From Desulfobacterales bacterium (lineage in GTDB: Bacteria; Desulfobacterota; Desulfobacteria; Desulfobacterales; JAAELO01), in contig JAAELO010000494.1 of assembly GCA_024226555.1 (NCBI GenBank), forward strand, positions 1 to 64,000: a stretch of 64,000 nt of DNA, written 5' to 3'. Position numbers and translations under genes: made by a program. Below, in pieces: positions 39,301 through 47,124 of the stretch (its first letter is position 1; the number at the start of each line of letters is the position of its first letter). The notes under the pieces are model-generated. The model saw only the letters and a program-made list of their open reading frames with translations, was not told the DNA's origin and did no database searches.

Positions 39301-42300
39301 ATTTATCAAATTCACATATTATAAATGAAAATCATGTTGTTGTTATTTCTGCAAAAAATGAGGAACGACTGAAAGCTTATGCTTCAAAATTTGTTCGTTT
39401 TCTTAAAAAGTTCCCGGAAACAGATATGAAAAAACTTACTTTTACCCTGCAGACAGGTCGAGAAGCAATGGCACGTAGACTGGCTGTTGTTTCAACAAAT
39501 ACAGTTGTATTATCTGAAAAGCTGGCTCGATATTGTAAGGGTGAGTCTAATATTGAAAATTTATATACAGGGAATTTTAAAACTGACAGAGGAAAAAATG
39601 ATATTCTTGTTTCAGGTAGTGCTGGTGAACAGTTCATTAATAATGTTGTAGAAGAGGGAGAGTTTAACAAAGTAGCTCAACTCTGGGTTTCAGGTATAGA
39701 AATAGACTGGAATCTTTTTTATCCCTCAGAGGAACCCAGTCGTATTAGTCTGCCAACTTATCCTTTTGCAAAAGAAAGATACTGGAAACCAACCACAGCC
39801 ACAGAAAATCCGACGCAAGAAGCTTGTGCTTCTGTATCAAAACTCCATCCATTGTTGCATCAAAACACATCTAATATTGAGGAACAACGATACAGTTCAA
39901 CATTTACCGGAGAAGAATTTTTCCTTTCTGATCATGTAGTAAAGGGTCAAGGCGTTTTACCAGGAGTGGCATATTTAGAGATGGCTCGTGTTGCAATTGA
40001 GCATGCAACATTGAGAGAAGGAGATACTGGTATTTTACTCAAAGATGTTGTATGGATTCGCCCTATTACAGTAGGAGACGAAGAAGCTCAAGTACACATC
40101 GGATTGTTTCCTGAAGACAATGGCGAGATCGCTTTTAAAATCTACAGTGATTCAGGAGAAGATAATGTCATCACATACAGTCAGGGAAAAGCCGTATTAT
40201 GTAATTCCGCAGGTACGACTACATTAGATATTAAAACTATTCAAAAAGAGTGTAATCGAACAATTTTATCTCCCGCTCAATGCTATGAAGCATTTAAATC
40301 GGCAGGAATAGAATACGGCCCTGGTCATCAGGGAATAGACAAAGTATATATAGGGGAAAATCAGGTTTTTTCAAAGCTTGTTCTACCATCCACGGTTTCG
40401 GATACCAAAGATCAATATGTTCTGCATCCGGGTATGCTTGACTCAGCACTTCAGTCATCAATAGGATTTATTATTGGTTCTCTTGATACAGATAATACAG
40501 CGCAAGGCAAGCCCGCACTTCCATTTACTCTGCAGGAGCTTGAAATACATAGTAATTGTACAGACAACATGTGGGCATGGTTAAGATACAGCACCGGGAG
40601 TAGTGCAGAAGACAGAATTCAAAAACTCGATATTGATTTGTGTGATGAGAGTGGAAATGTTTGCGTACGAATGAAAGGATTATCAGCAAGAGTACTGGAA
40701 GGGGATATCGAGACTGAGAGTCAGATTGAAGCGATTGAGAACCCTCCTCAACCAAAGGCTGATCTTGCTACACTGATACCAGTATGGGATTCAGTTTCTG
40801 TAGAAAAAGGAGAACAATTTCCTTCTCAAGCAGATCAGGTTTTGGTTATCGGTGATAATAATGAAAATACGATTTGGCAAATGTATCCCAAAGCTCAAGC
40901 CATAGAAATTGGTGGTTCAGATTCTGTAGCTAATATAGCTGAAAAACTAAATAATTGTGGTGTAGTTGATCATATAGTCTGGATTGCTCCGCATAACCCC
41001 CTGGAATCTTTAACAGATGAAGCTTTAATTGAAGAACAGAATTGTGGTGTTCTTTTGTTATTTCGAATGATTAAAGCTTTGCATAATCTTGGTTATGGAG
41101 CAAGGTCTTTAGGGTGGAGTGTTGTAACGATACAGGTACAATCTGTTTGTAAAAATGATGTTGTAAATCCTTCTCATTCAAGTATCCATGGGTTAATAGG
41201 TTCTATGGCTAAGGAATATCATAATTGGAAAATTCGGCTTGTTGATCTTGAAACAGATTGTGAGTGGCCTCTTGACGAGATTTTTAAAATGAAGACTGAT
41301 CCTCTTGGAAATGCCAGAGCTTATCGGGGACATGAGTGGTATCGACAGCAATTGATTCCATTAAATTCTCCTATAACCAGTGATGTAACATCATATAAAA
41401 ATGATGGTGTGTATGTAGTTATTGGAGGGGCTGGAGGTATTGGAGAAGTATGGAGTGAATATATGATCCGTTCTTATAATGCTCAAATCATTTGGATTGG
41501 CAGACGAGAAAAGGATACGGGTATTCAGGCAAAACTGAACAAGCTTGCAAATTTAGGTCCTGTACCTCTTTACATTTCAGCAGATGCTACTGATTTAAAA
41601 TCCTTACAGAGGGCATATGAAAAAATTAAGCAATATTCTAAAATTAATGGAATAATACATTCAGCAATTGTTTTGTCCGATAAAAGTCTCGCAAATATGG
41701 AAGAAGAACAATTTAAATCATCACTTTCAGCAAAAGTTGACGTGAGTGTGCGTATGGCTCAGGTTTTTAAAAAGGAAAGTTTGGATTTTTTAATGTTTTT
41801 CTCTGCATTTCAATCATTTGCTAAATCTCCTGGACAAAGCAACTATGCAGCAGGTTGCATTTTTAAGGATACTTTTGCAAAGCAGCTTTCGAAGGAATTG
41901 CCATGTGCCGTAAAAATTATAAACTGGGGATATTGGGGCAGTGTTGGTATTGTTGCATCTAAAGATTATCAAGACCGCATGGAGATGGCAGGTTTTGGTT
42001 CTATAGAACCGTTTGAAGGTATGGAAGCTTTGGAAGAACTCCTTACAGGTCAGATGGACCAAACTGTTTTTATGAAAATTACTAAACCGAAGGTTATGGA
42101 AGAAATCGGTTCTGATGAGTTAATAACGATCGGTTCTGAAAATGGGTCCATAAATATCCAGAGTATATACAACAATATTCCAAAACACGACTTACAACTT
42201 AAACGTATTGAAGAAAGTATGTCACAAATAAAGACGATGAATGAGCTTCTTTGCCGGTTATTATGTGCTCAATTACAGTCGATAGGTTTATTCACTAAAA

Positions 42301-45300
42301 ACAATTTGGGTATAACTGATCTTAAGACAACAATTAAACTACCGGATTTATATGACCGATGGCTTGAAGAAAGTATAAGGGTTCTGAAGCTGGAAAATTA
42401 TATTACATGTAGTGAAAATTTATATTCCGTTATTGATAAACCAGCGGTTGATATAAGCACAATATGGAAAGAATGGGATGAGCAAAAGGAGATATGGCTG
42501 GAAAATCATGATATGCTTGCCAAGGTAAATTTAGTTGAGACAACGATCCGGGCTTTACCGGAGATTCTTACCGGTAAAGTACCAGCAACGGATATCATGT
42601 TTCCTGATTCGTCTATGAAGCTTGTTGAGGGTATTTATAAACAGAATCTGATTGCAGATTACTATAATGAAGTGCTTGCTGATACTGTAGTTACCTATAT
42701 TCAGAAACGAATCGAATTGGATGAATCTGCCAAAATCAGAATACTTGAAATTGGAGCAGGTACAGGGGGAACGAGTGCTGTTGTTTTTTCAAAAATTAAA
42801 CCATACAGTGAGCATATCGAAGAATATTGTTATACAGATCTTTCAAAAGCTTTTTTGATGCATGCGGAAGAAGAATTTGGTCACGACAATCCCTATTTGA
42901 TTGGTAAAATCTTTAATGTTGAAAAAAACCTGGAAAGGCAGGGAATTAAAGCTGGTAATTATGATATAGTAATTGCTGCAAATGTTCTGCATGCCACTAA
43001 AAATATCCGTCAAACATTACGAAATGCTAAAGCTGCTTTAAAAAAGAATGGGTTTGTATTATTAAATGAAATAAGCAGTAATAATTTATTTGTACATTTA
43101 ACTTTTGGTCTTCTTGAAGGGTGGTGGTTGTCTGAAGACCCTGCCTTACGAATCCAGGGTAGTCCGGGATTGTTGCCTGAAGCATGGAAGAATGTACTGG
43201 AAACAGAAGGTTTTGGGTCTATCTTTTTTCCTGAACAGGAATCCCATGGTTTTGGTCAGCAGATTGTTGTTGCCAAAAGTGATGGTGTGATAAGGCAAAA
43301 ACAATTAAATAAACCAGCAATGGCGCCGATTAAGCAAAATGTCAAGGTGAAAACATTGAAGAAGTTGTCTTCAGAACAAAAATTACCCACAGCACAAGCT
43401 GGAAAAATAACAGACGAAGTACTATGGGATAAGAGCATTTTATATTTAAAAAAAATGATTGGTGAAACATTAAAAATACCAAGTCATAAAATAGATTCAA
43501 CCGAATTGTTGGATAAATACGGAATAGATTCAATTTTAGCAGTTCAACTGACAAACAATTTGAGCACAGTTTTAGACAATGTAAACACAACTCTGTTTTT
43601 TGAATATCAAACAATTGATGCACTAACAGGATATTTTATAAAAACTCAAAAGGATTCATTAATTAAGCTTATTGATGAACAACAGTTAGTTGAAGAAGTT
43701 TCCACTAAAGAAAAAATTTACCCTAAACCAAGTCTTGTGACTCCTCAAAGAATATCTAGAAAATCCAGAGCTTCTAAGAAATTAAATGATTTAGAAAATA
43801 CAAGATCAGAATCACCTTTTCCAAATGTTCAGGATGTCGCGATTATTGGTATGAGTGGTCGGTTTCCCATGTCCAAGGATTTAAATGAGTTCTGGAATAA
43901 TATTGTTGATGGTAAGGATTGCATTACAGAAATTCCAATAGAGCGATGGGATTGGCGAGAATACTATGGAGATCCTTCAGAAGAAAATAACAAAACCCAT
44001 GTTAAATGGGGAGGATTTATCACGGATGTTGATAAATTTGATCCGTTATTTTTTAGAATATCTCCAAAAGAAGCAAGGTCACTCGATCCACAATTAAGGT
44101 TAATGTTAATGTATGTTTGGAAAGCAATTGAAGATGCTGGCATAAGTCCAAAAAGACTGTCACATGACCGTACAGGAATTTTTATTACTGCTGCCAATAA
44201 TGAATATGCAAATTTTGTATTATCAAATTCAGATAATAAAAATATTTCTGTTACAGGTTTGGTTTCATCAATGATTCCAAATCGTATTTCACATACTCTA
44301 AACTTACAAGGTCCCAGCGAATATTGTGACACTGCTTGTTCATCAACTTTTGTCGCTTTACATAGAGCTATTCAATCTATTAAGAACAATGAGTGTGAAC
44401 AGGCGATTGTTGGTGCAGTAAACTTAATTCTTTCTCCAATGCCATTCACTGTACTTGAGTCGCAAGGATATCTAAGTCTGAAAGGTCAAGCTAAATCTTT
44501 TCAAGAAGATGCCGATGGGTTAGTACGATCTGAAGGAGTTGGTGCATTGATTATAAAACCATTGCAAAAAGCCATTGAGAATCAAGATAATATATATGCA
44601 GTTGTAAGAGGTACTGGAGTAGCCCATGGTGGAAGAGGGTTGTCTACGACTGCTCCTAATGCAAAAGGAATGAAAGCGGCCATGAAACAGGCCTATCAGT
44701 CTGCCAATATTGACCCTAGAACTATATCATTTATTGAAACTCATGGGATGGGGTCTCCTCTTACTGATGCCATAGAAATAAATGCATTAAAAACAGGGTT
44801 CCATGATATTGCAAATTCATTGTTTTCAATGAATCCACCAACAGAAAATCCATGCTATATCAGTAGCCTAAAGCCAATCATCGGACATGGGGAATTTGTA
44901 TCGGGAATGGCAGAATTGATTAAAGTTGTTTTTTCCATACGTAATAAAGTTATACCAGGTATTTCTGGATTCACTAAACTCCATGAGCAAATTTCTTTAA
45001 ATGAAAGTACCTTTGCTATAACTGCAGAAAATCATAATTGGGATTCCTTGCAGGATTCTGATGGGTATAATACACCAAGACGAGCCAGTATCAATAGCTT
45101 TGGGTTAAGTGGTGTAAATACACATGTTATTATAGAAGAATACATAGAATCTAATGATGAACAAAATATCAATATTTCTACAAATTCACAAATTATAGTT
45201 TTTTCGGCAAAAACTCCAGATTCTTTATATGTTCTTGTTCAACAAATGCTTGATTTTGTTGAACAACAAGTTGAATTGCCCTTATCTAACCTTGCTTTTA

Positions 45301-46955
45301 CGCTTCAAAGCGGACGTGAAGCTATGGAATGTCGATTGTCAATAGTAGTCCAAAACAAAGAAGATTTAATAAAATATATGAAAGAATATCTGGAATCCAG
45401 TAAAAATGAAAATAATTCTTTATCAGTATTCTCCTCTAATTTAAAAGATAAAAATTTTAAAATTAATGAATTATTAGAAGGGAATATAGCAAAAGCTGTT
45501 CTTGATATATTAATATTGGAGAAAAACTTAAAAAAGATTGCTTCTCTCTGGGTACAAGGTTTTGATATTCCATGGAAACAGCTGCATGAAGGGAACCATG
45601 TCCGTGTTATGTCTTTACCTACATACCCATTTGAAAGACAACGATATTGGGTAGATTCCAAAGTGGAATTTAATTTAGTTGATGAAAAAGACAAATCCCT
45701 TAAAAAAAATTCTCATTCCAATGGGAATTCTAATTTATCTACAAAGAATAAGGTAATTGCGATTTTATCTCCAATGTTAGATATATCACCATCAAAATTA
45801 AATAAAAATACCCCCCTGGAAACTTACGGGTTTGACTCTATTCTTTTATTACAATTATTACGTCAATTACAAAACCAAATAAATAAATCAATTGATTTAC
45901 TTCATTTAAAAGAATGTAAAACAATACTTGATATTATTAAAGTAATTGAATTACAGCCTAACGATAAACTATTAGTTCAGGAAAAAGAGAATATTGATAT
46001 TAAAACTAACTGGCCTCAGTTTCCTGAGCTTTACCATCTTAATAAAAGTTTAGTGGGTCGTCCAGTGTTTTGGATTCATGGGGGGTTAGGTGGAGTTGAA
46101 GTATATATAGATTTAGCATTATCAATTCAACGACCTTTTTTTGGAATACAATCAAAAGGATGGATGTCTGAACGAGTACCAATACATGGAATTAAGGCAA
46201 TGGCGGAATATTATGTAAGCATTATCCAATCCGTACAACCTGAAGGCCCATATGATATTGGTGGATATTCTTTAGGTGGAATTATTTCATATGAGATTGC
46301 CTTTCAGTTGCAAAAATTGGGTCAAACAGTTAGCAGTATTGTCATGATTGACTCTACAGACTCTCCTGTAGAACTTGTAGAGCCTATTGAGCCTACTGAG
46401 CCTACTGATCAAGATGGTAACCTTATAATTTATGGTATAATAAATTACTTGTTATTGGGAAGAATTAACAATGGGGAAGAAATATCATTAATTCATCGGG
46501 ATGAATTGAATTTCAATATGACTAGTGACGAATTTTTTAAACAACTGTTTGGATGTGTAAGAGCACATGGTGTGAAACTAAATCAAACCGACGATGATTT
46601 ACGTAGTGTAATTAAAAAATCGATAAATGTACAATCTGATTATGGGGTGAATGATTATTTAAATGTGCCATTTCCTATTTTACCAAATCCTCAAGAGGTG
46701 ATGTGTTATTATTTCCGTAATAAAAGTGGAAGTTTTTTTGGAGAATTAGAACCTTACTTTTTTATTAAAAATTTTATTAGCCCGGTAAATTACTGGAAAG
46801 AATGGGAAAAGTTACTTCCAAATTTCAGTTTAATTGATGTGGAGTCTTCAAACCACTTTCAGATATTAAATGAGGCAAAATCATCTGAGGCAATATTGGA
46901 TTTTTGTAAGACATTGTATGTGCAACCAGATGAAACATGCGTATCCATCAAATAA
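30336..46955 (+). CDS. Trans-AT polyketide synthase, protein 4, with terminal thioesterase
   Basis: Final PKS protein, about 5,539 residues. Domains by nucleotide: triplicated docking helix 30336-30510; EI-like 30540-31350; ACP 31476-31740; KS8 31884-33155 (Cys 32391); DH 33702-34580; KR 34620-36000; cMT 36110-37190; ACP 37281-37560 (Ser 37401) and ACP 37644-37920 (Ser 37755); KS9 38043-39300 (Cys 38517); DH 39834-40710; KR 40760-42130; cMT 42240-43300; ACP 43410-43680 (Ser 43530); KS10 43830-45150 (Cys 44337, His 44742); ACP 45738-45960 (Ser 45837); thioesterase 46020-46940 (GYSLGG, Ser 46269; His 46854). The KR of the KS9 module has Ala (41805) in place of the catalytic Ser. The terminal module has no DH, KR or cMT. 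The TE marks the end of the assembly line and releases the chain as an acid or a ring. Confidence 0.96.
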   Translation: MDNQYKLLYKKINSEDTVTKLYKQINEEKINSDDAVTQLYKQIKEKIISPDDAVKQFKLLAIQNEDEIIHSLSLWNGNPAVPEIYIYDEPYLHDHTVYDEQVVVGVTHASLAINAFFNIFPAESSVHLHKLTFFKPIEVKKDQQVEVIVDSIEKGSGTDFQVLYRHAISETWNLTATGSLQKTILDHQEIDVENIKESLTEFNDINQIYTRNSVVGMGPSFRTISQLYTGKDQVLARVALSKTSLEENHKYVLHPLIINSAFLSLSPLLIHMGNNEGFLPFGIKNIFFKKNIADGIELCWLLVKLVKNSGELIIFDADVINDESQVIANFTGCSLKRFRSVSQGVANGYETSVLTEQQPQRLEFNNQIDIDSIEKVADLSEKIQKYLINKLGKIVSDRSNLSNLNVNLIELGVESIQLVEMANDIEKETKIEIYPTLFFEYPNIKELTEYFTKEHRDSFIHLFGIISKKAKVSNAVNKTLEITSLKEVQESSRPTDTGLKKVKLLQKSSSLKPSNSNDIAVIGMDGNFAEASNLKQFWNNLCDKKDLMKEIPLDHWDYRPWYNENSSTNNMTYCKWGSFIDDVDKFDAAFFNISPREAEWMDPQLRLLLQSIYATGEDAGYINQLRSTNTGVFVGVCFQDYAGKIAEMNFPVDPYTGSGNASTVIANRVSFIFDFTGPSIAVDTACSSSLVALHNACQALQNEECDMAFVGGVNLLLSSVHYRYFSSIGALSPTGRCHTFDEVADGYTPGECIASILLKPLDHAKKDGDQIYAIIKGSSALHGGHTPSFTAPSVAGEENVIVKAWEAAGIHPETIGYIEAHGTGTKLGDPIEINSLKNAFKRFTKKEQFCAIGSAKANIGHAEGAAGIVGLLKVILQMKHQQIPALPFFKTLNPYIQLDKSPLYINSEHEEWKSPEGVPRRAGISSFGFSGAYAHVVVEEYISENPVQHQIPVTNENPALIVLSAKNEDRLKNQAKQLLEAITERGFYDKNLTDIAYTLQVEREAMEERLAMSVVSIKDLEEKLNGFLDGSDDDIYRGQIKRNKDILSVFTADEDMGKIIDVWIIKRKYTKLLNLWVKGLIFDWNKLYGEAKPSHISLPTYPFARKRYWIPDNTTSTGDIVIASYLHPLLQQNTSDFSEQRFSSTFTGQEFFLVDHVVRGQRILPGVAYLEMAYAAVERATGALEDSNVRIRLKDVVWIRPFVVGDQPAQLHIELSPNESGEVIYEIYSKSKETNAEKIVHSQGLAQINTITEVPTLDIESLKEECSDNIFSSDQCYKTFKNIDINYGVAFQGVEKIYTGLGKVLAKLHLPSSVSDTLNQYTLHPAIMDSAIQASIGLILGIDKENFEPALAYALNKIEIFSKCTSQMWVFIKPSENFEKDGLVQKIDIELCDEYGNICVQIKDFSSRLLKDNISNQSGFISQKTAKQVENFILTPVWEPISVKKESFLPLPTQKIVIVGGSNHEKAVGELYINAHKLDLQRDVSIADITEKISSFHSIDHIVWITPEIHFKLTDDRLISEHNNEALKMYRMIKSLLNLGYKEKELGWSIITVQTQKVCNNDIVNPLYAGLHGIAGSMAKEYPNWKVRICDIEENFDLPLADIFTLPANPEGNGWGWRKNEWYKQQMIPISQPPVKHEIYREGGVYVVVGGAGGIGEAWSEYMIRTYKAQIVWIGRREKDSVINKKMEKLSASGPSPFYISADATDHKQLQRAKEEIKSEFTEINGVIHSAMVLSDSTFAEMKEEQFITSLSSKVDVSVNITSTFHNEPLDFLLFFSSINSFLKEKGSSAYAAGCSFNDAFAYQLSLELPFPVKNVNWGYWNRDISADSSDNEKYQEFQNWMAMKGTGFIEPNEGIDIIKTLLSGAVNQVVYMKTTKPSGMKGINLVHDELITIYPEKRSSNIKSIQNYILKQDTQRKTVTIDPQINELNSFLCRFLWLQLQSIGLFTEKSLIADTLNTEGKLNSLYDRWFQESIAILTRENYLSNSDDDLTIINNNQVDIDTLWKEWDEKKISWLENPDIQAKVGLVETTIRALPEILTAKVLATDILFPDSSMELVEGIYKNNPIADFFNDVLSDAVIGYIKERLKQNPSSEIKILEIGAGTGGTSAVVFSKLKPFENSMKEYCYTDLSKAFLIHAEKEYGAENPYITGQIFNVEQPVDQQSIQTDAYDIVIAANVLHATKNIRQTLRNAKAVLKKNGLILLNEMSCNNMFFHLTFGLLKGWWLYEDSSLRIPGCPGLYSETWKNVMETEGFQNVFYPAHRDHGMGQQIIIGESDGIVRQKKQQLKSVSEQKIGEEAIKVKGKQIQKSQNKGAQSRNTEEFVNKFITKKLAKTLKVLSSDIDGDQPIADYGLDSILVATFINELKKEFDVDLNTTVIFDYSTVDKLSDYILKTYGDKIESHILKKISERKTIKKSIEVTGKSKQKSQSKGTQSRNVEECLKKIITKKLSDALKVLPEDIDGDQPIADYGLDSILVVTFIKELKKAFDVDLNTTIIFDYSTIDKLSAYLLKTHGEKIESHILKNKTVQNKKNTPLYVQEEEEINTSVLSINENRFLKKIKPSVNKDITTSIAVTGISGQFPGAEDIDAFWHNLVNGVDGVQELPPEYLDQKKFYNKKKHSGKTYCKWGGILKEKNCFDPLFFNLSPREAESMNPHQRLILQESWGALEDAGYNPGDLSGSMTGIFIGAEPSGYMHETFTGSSEAIVASRLSYFLDLSGPALVVNTGCSSSGVAIHLACESLRNNETSLALAGGVFATLDHAMLSILSEIEMLSYSGRCRTFDESGDGTVLSEGVGVVVLKRLNDAIYDGDNIYGIIEASGTNQDGASNGITAPSGIAQERLITDVYKRYSINPEDITYAEVHGTGTKLGDPVEANSLVRAFKQFTDKNNFCAVGSSKSHIGHTAAAAGVTGLIKILLSIRHHKIPGLIHFNKLNPLIELENSAFYMNTELSEWRSENSKPLKAVLNSFGHSGTNVHLVVQEYIPPKDNLSNSHIINENHVVVISAKNEERLKAYASKFVRFLKKFPETDMKKLTFTLQTGREAMARRLAVVSTNTVVLSEKLARYCKGESNIENLYTGNFKTDRGKNDILVSGSAGEQFINNVVEEGEFNKVAQLWVSGIEIDWNLFYPSEEPSRISLPTYPFAKERYWKPTTATENPTQEACASVSKLHPLLHQNTSNIEEQRYSSTFTGEEFFLSDHVVKGQGVLPGVAYLEMARVAIEHATLREGDTGILLKDVVWIRPITVGDEEAQVHIGLFPEDNGEIAFKIYSDSGEDNVITYSQGKAVLCNSAGTTTLDIKTIQKECNRTILSPAQCYEAFKSAGIEYGPGHQGIDKVYIGENQVFSKLVLPSTVSDTKDQYVLHPGMLDSALQSSIGFIIGSLDTDNTAQGKPALPFTLQELEIHSNCTDNMWAWLRYSTGSSAEDRIQKLDIDLCDESGNVCVRMKGLSARVLEGDIETESQIEAIENPPQPKADLATLIPVWDSVSVEKGEQFPSQADQVLVIGDNNENTIWQMYPKAQAIEIGGSDSVANIAEKLNNCGVVDHIVWIAPHNPLESLTDEALIEEQNCGVLLLFRMIKALHNLGYGARSLGWSVVTIQVQSVCKNDVVNPSHSSIHGLIGSMAKEYHNWKIRLVDLETDCEWPLDEIFKMKTDPLGNARAYRGHEWYRQQLIPLNSPITSDVTSYKNDGVYVVIGGAGGIGEVWSEYMIRSYNAQIIWIGRREKDTGIQAKLNKLANLGPVPLYISADATDLKSLQRAYEKIKQYSKINGIIHSAIVLSDKSLANMEEEQFKSSLSAKVDVSVRMAQVFKKESLDFLMFFSAFQSFAKSPGQSNYAAGCIFKDTFAKQLSKELPCAVKIINWGYWGSVGIVASKDYQDRMEMAGFGSIEPFEGMEALEELLTGQMDQTVFMKITKPKVMEEIGSDELITIGSENGSINIQSIYNNIPKHDLQLKRIEESMSQIKTMNELLCRLLCAQLQSIGLFTKNNLGITDLKTTIKLPDLYDRWLEESIRVLKLENYITCSENLYSVIDKPAVDISTIWKEWDEQKEIWLENHDMLAKVNLVETTIRALPEILTGKVPATDIMFPDSSMKLVEGIYKQNLIADYYNEVLADTVVTYIQKRIELDESAKIRILEIGAGTGGTSAVVFSKIKPYSEHIEEYCYTDLSKAFLMHAEEEFGHDNPYLIGKIFNVEKNLERQGIKAGNYDIVIAANVLHATKNIRQTLRNAKAALKKNGFVLLNEISSNNLFVHLTFGLLEGWWLSEDPALRIQGSPGLLPEAWKNVLETEGFGSIFFPEQESHGFGQQIVVAKSDGVIRQKQLNKPAMAPIKQNVKVKTLKKLSSEQKLPTAQAGKITDEVLWDKSILYLKKMIGETLKIPSHKIDSTELLDKYGIDSILAVQLTNNLSTVLDNVNTTLFFEYQTIDALTGYFIKTQKDSLIKLIDEQQLVEEVSTKEKIYPKPSLVTPQRISRKSRASKKLNDLENTRSESPFPNVQDVAIIGMSGRFPMSKDLNEFWNNIVDGKDCITEIPIERWDWREYYGDPSEENNKTHVKWGGFITDVDKFDPLFFRISPKEARSLDPQLRLMLMYVWKAIEDAGISPKRLSHDRTGIFITAANNEYANFVLSNSDNKNISVTGLVSSMIPNRISHTLNLQGPSEYCDTACSSTFVALHRAIQSIKNNECEQAIVGAVNLILSPMPFTVLESQGYLSLKGQAKSFQEDADGLVRSEGVGALIIKPLQKAIENQDNIYAVVRGTGVAHGGRGLSTTAPNAKGMKAAMKQAYQSANIDPRTISFIETHGMGSPLTDAIEINALKTGFHDIANSLFSMNPPTENPCYISSLKPIIGHGEFVSGMAELIKVVFSIRNKVIPGISGFTKLHEQISLNESTFAITAENHNWDSLQDSDGYNTPRRASINSFGLSGVNTHVIIEEYIESNDEQNINISTNSQIIVFSAKTPDSLYVLVQQMLDFVEQQVELPLSNLAFTLQSGREAMECRLSIVVQNKEDLIKYMKEYLESSKNENNSLSVFSSNLKDKNFKINELLEGNIAKAVLDILILEKNLKKIASLWVQGFDIPWKQLHEGNHVRVMSLPTYPFERQRYWVDSKVEFNLVDEKDKSLKKNSHSNGNSNLSTKNKVIAILSPMLDISPSKLNKNTPLETYGFDSILLLQLLRQLQNQINKSIDLLHLKECKTILDIIKVIELQPNDKLLVQEKENIDIKTNWPQFPELYHLNKSLVGRPVFWIHGGLGGVEVYIDLALSIQRPFFGIQSKGWMSERVPIHGIKAMAEYYVSIIQSVQPEGPYDIGGYSLGGIISYEIAFQLQKLGQTVSSIVMIDSTDSPVELVEPIEPTEPTDQDGNLIIYGIINYLLLGRINNGEEISLIHRDELNFNMTSDEFFKQLFGCVRAHGVKLNQTDDDLRSVIKKSINVQSDYGVNDYLNVPFPILPNPQEVMCYYFRNKSGSFFGELEPYFFIKNFISPVNYWKEWEKLLPNFSLIDVESSNHFQILNEAKSSEAILDFCKTLYVQPDETCVSIK
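30357..30503 (+). repeat. Triplicated docking-helix repeat at the N-terminus of PKS protein 4
   Basis: Three in-frame units lie in tandem: a shorter one at 30357-30395 (13 codons, LYKKI..NSEDTVTK), then 18-codon units at 30396-30449 (LYKQINEEKINSDDAVTQ) and 30450-30503 (LYKQIKEKIISPDDAVKQ). Proteins 2 and 3 each have only one such unit at their N-termini. The DNA of the last two units is also clearly related, so this is a small tandem duplication. Confidence 0.85.
31884..37920 (+). other. PKS module 8: KS8-DH-KR-cMT-ACP-ACP
   Basis: KS8 is complete with the PGECIA variant. DH has HVVRGQRILP and DSAIQ but is the most divergent DH of the set (NYGVAF where the others read EYGP). KR has GGAGGIG at about 35280, FFSS and SAYAAG. 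cMT has LEIGAGTGG at about 36627. Tandem ACPs follow. Predicted unit: alpha-methyl alkene. Confidence 0.88.
37644..43310 (+). repeat. Duplicated PKS block, copy 2 (ACP-KS-DH-KR-cMT)
   Basis: Partner of the block at 49-5700. Copy 1 is followed by two tandem ACPs, while copy 2 is followed by one ACP of a different type (43410-43680), so the similarity ends at the end of the cMT. The KR serine is lost only in this copy. Confidence 0.85.
38043..43680 (+). other. PKS module 9: KS9-DH-KR(Ser to Ala)-cMT-ACP
   Basis: KS9 has VNTGCSSSG (38517), EVHGTGT and HIGH. DH looks intact. KR keeps GGAGGIG (about 41421) and the YAAG tyrosine, but the catalytic Ser thirteen residues before Tyr is Ala (codon 41805-41807; FFSAFQSF against FFSSMQSF in module 1). 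cMT is intact (about 42744). If the KR is inactive, the unit is an alpha-methyl beta-ketone and the DH has no substrate. Confidence 0.82.
43830..46940 (+). other. Terminal PKS module: KS10-ACP-thioesterase
   Basis: KS10 is divergent: CDTACSST (44337), ETHGMGS with the His kept (44742), and IIGH. The flanking linker ends at about 45650 and leads straight to an ACP and a type I thioesterase with Ser 46269, an Asp in MIDSTD and His 46854. No reductive domain is present, so the last ketide should stay a beta-ketone before release. The TE carries a short Pro-Glu-Thr repeat near 46370-46410. Confidence 0.88.
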
Positions 46956-46992
46956 AAGTTTTATTTTTACTAATTTTAATAAAAATTGCAGG

Positions 46993-47009
46993 AATACTTC
47001 GAGAGTATT
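46993..47009 (+). terminator. Weak hairpin after the PKS operon
   Basis: AATACT and AGTATT pair around a five-base loop, followed by a short T-rich run. It lies 38 bases after the PKS stop. The stem is short and AT-rich, so a terminator role is only possible. Confidence 0.3.
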
Positions 47010-47124
47010 TTATGAAAACCTTTGAAAATTGCCTTTTGAGCAGCTAAACTAAATAAGTGAAGAATTACGAAAATGGCTTTAAACAGAACTATTTACATAG
47101 AAAAATTATATTGAAAGGGAAGGT

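Noticed and set aside
227-45694. Many minus-strand and out-of-frame ORFs within the PKS genes
   Set aside because: They recur at equivalent places in duplicated modules and mirror the codon pattern of the real frame; none has a family signature or ribosome site.
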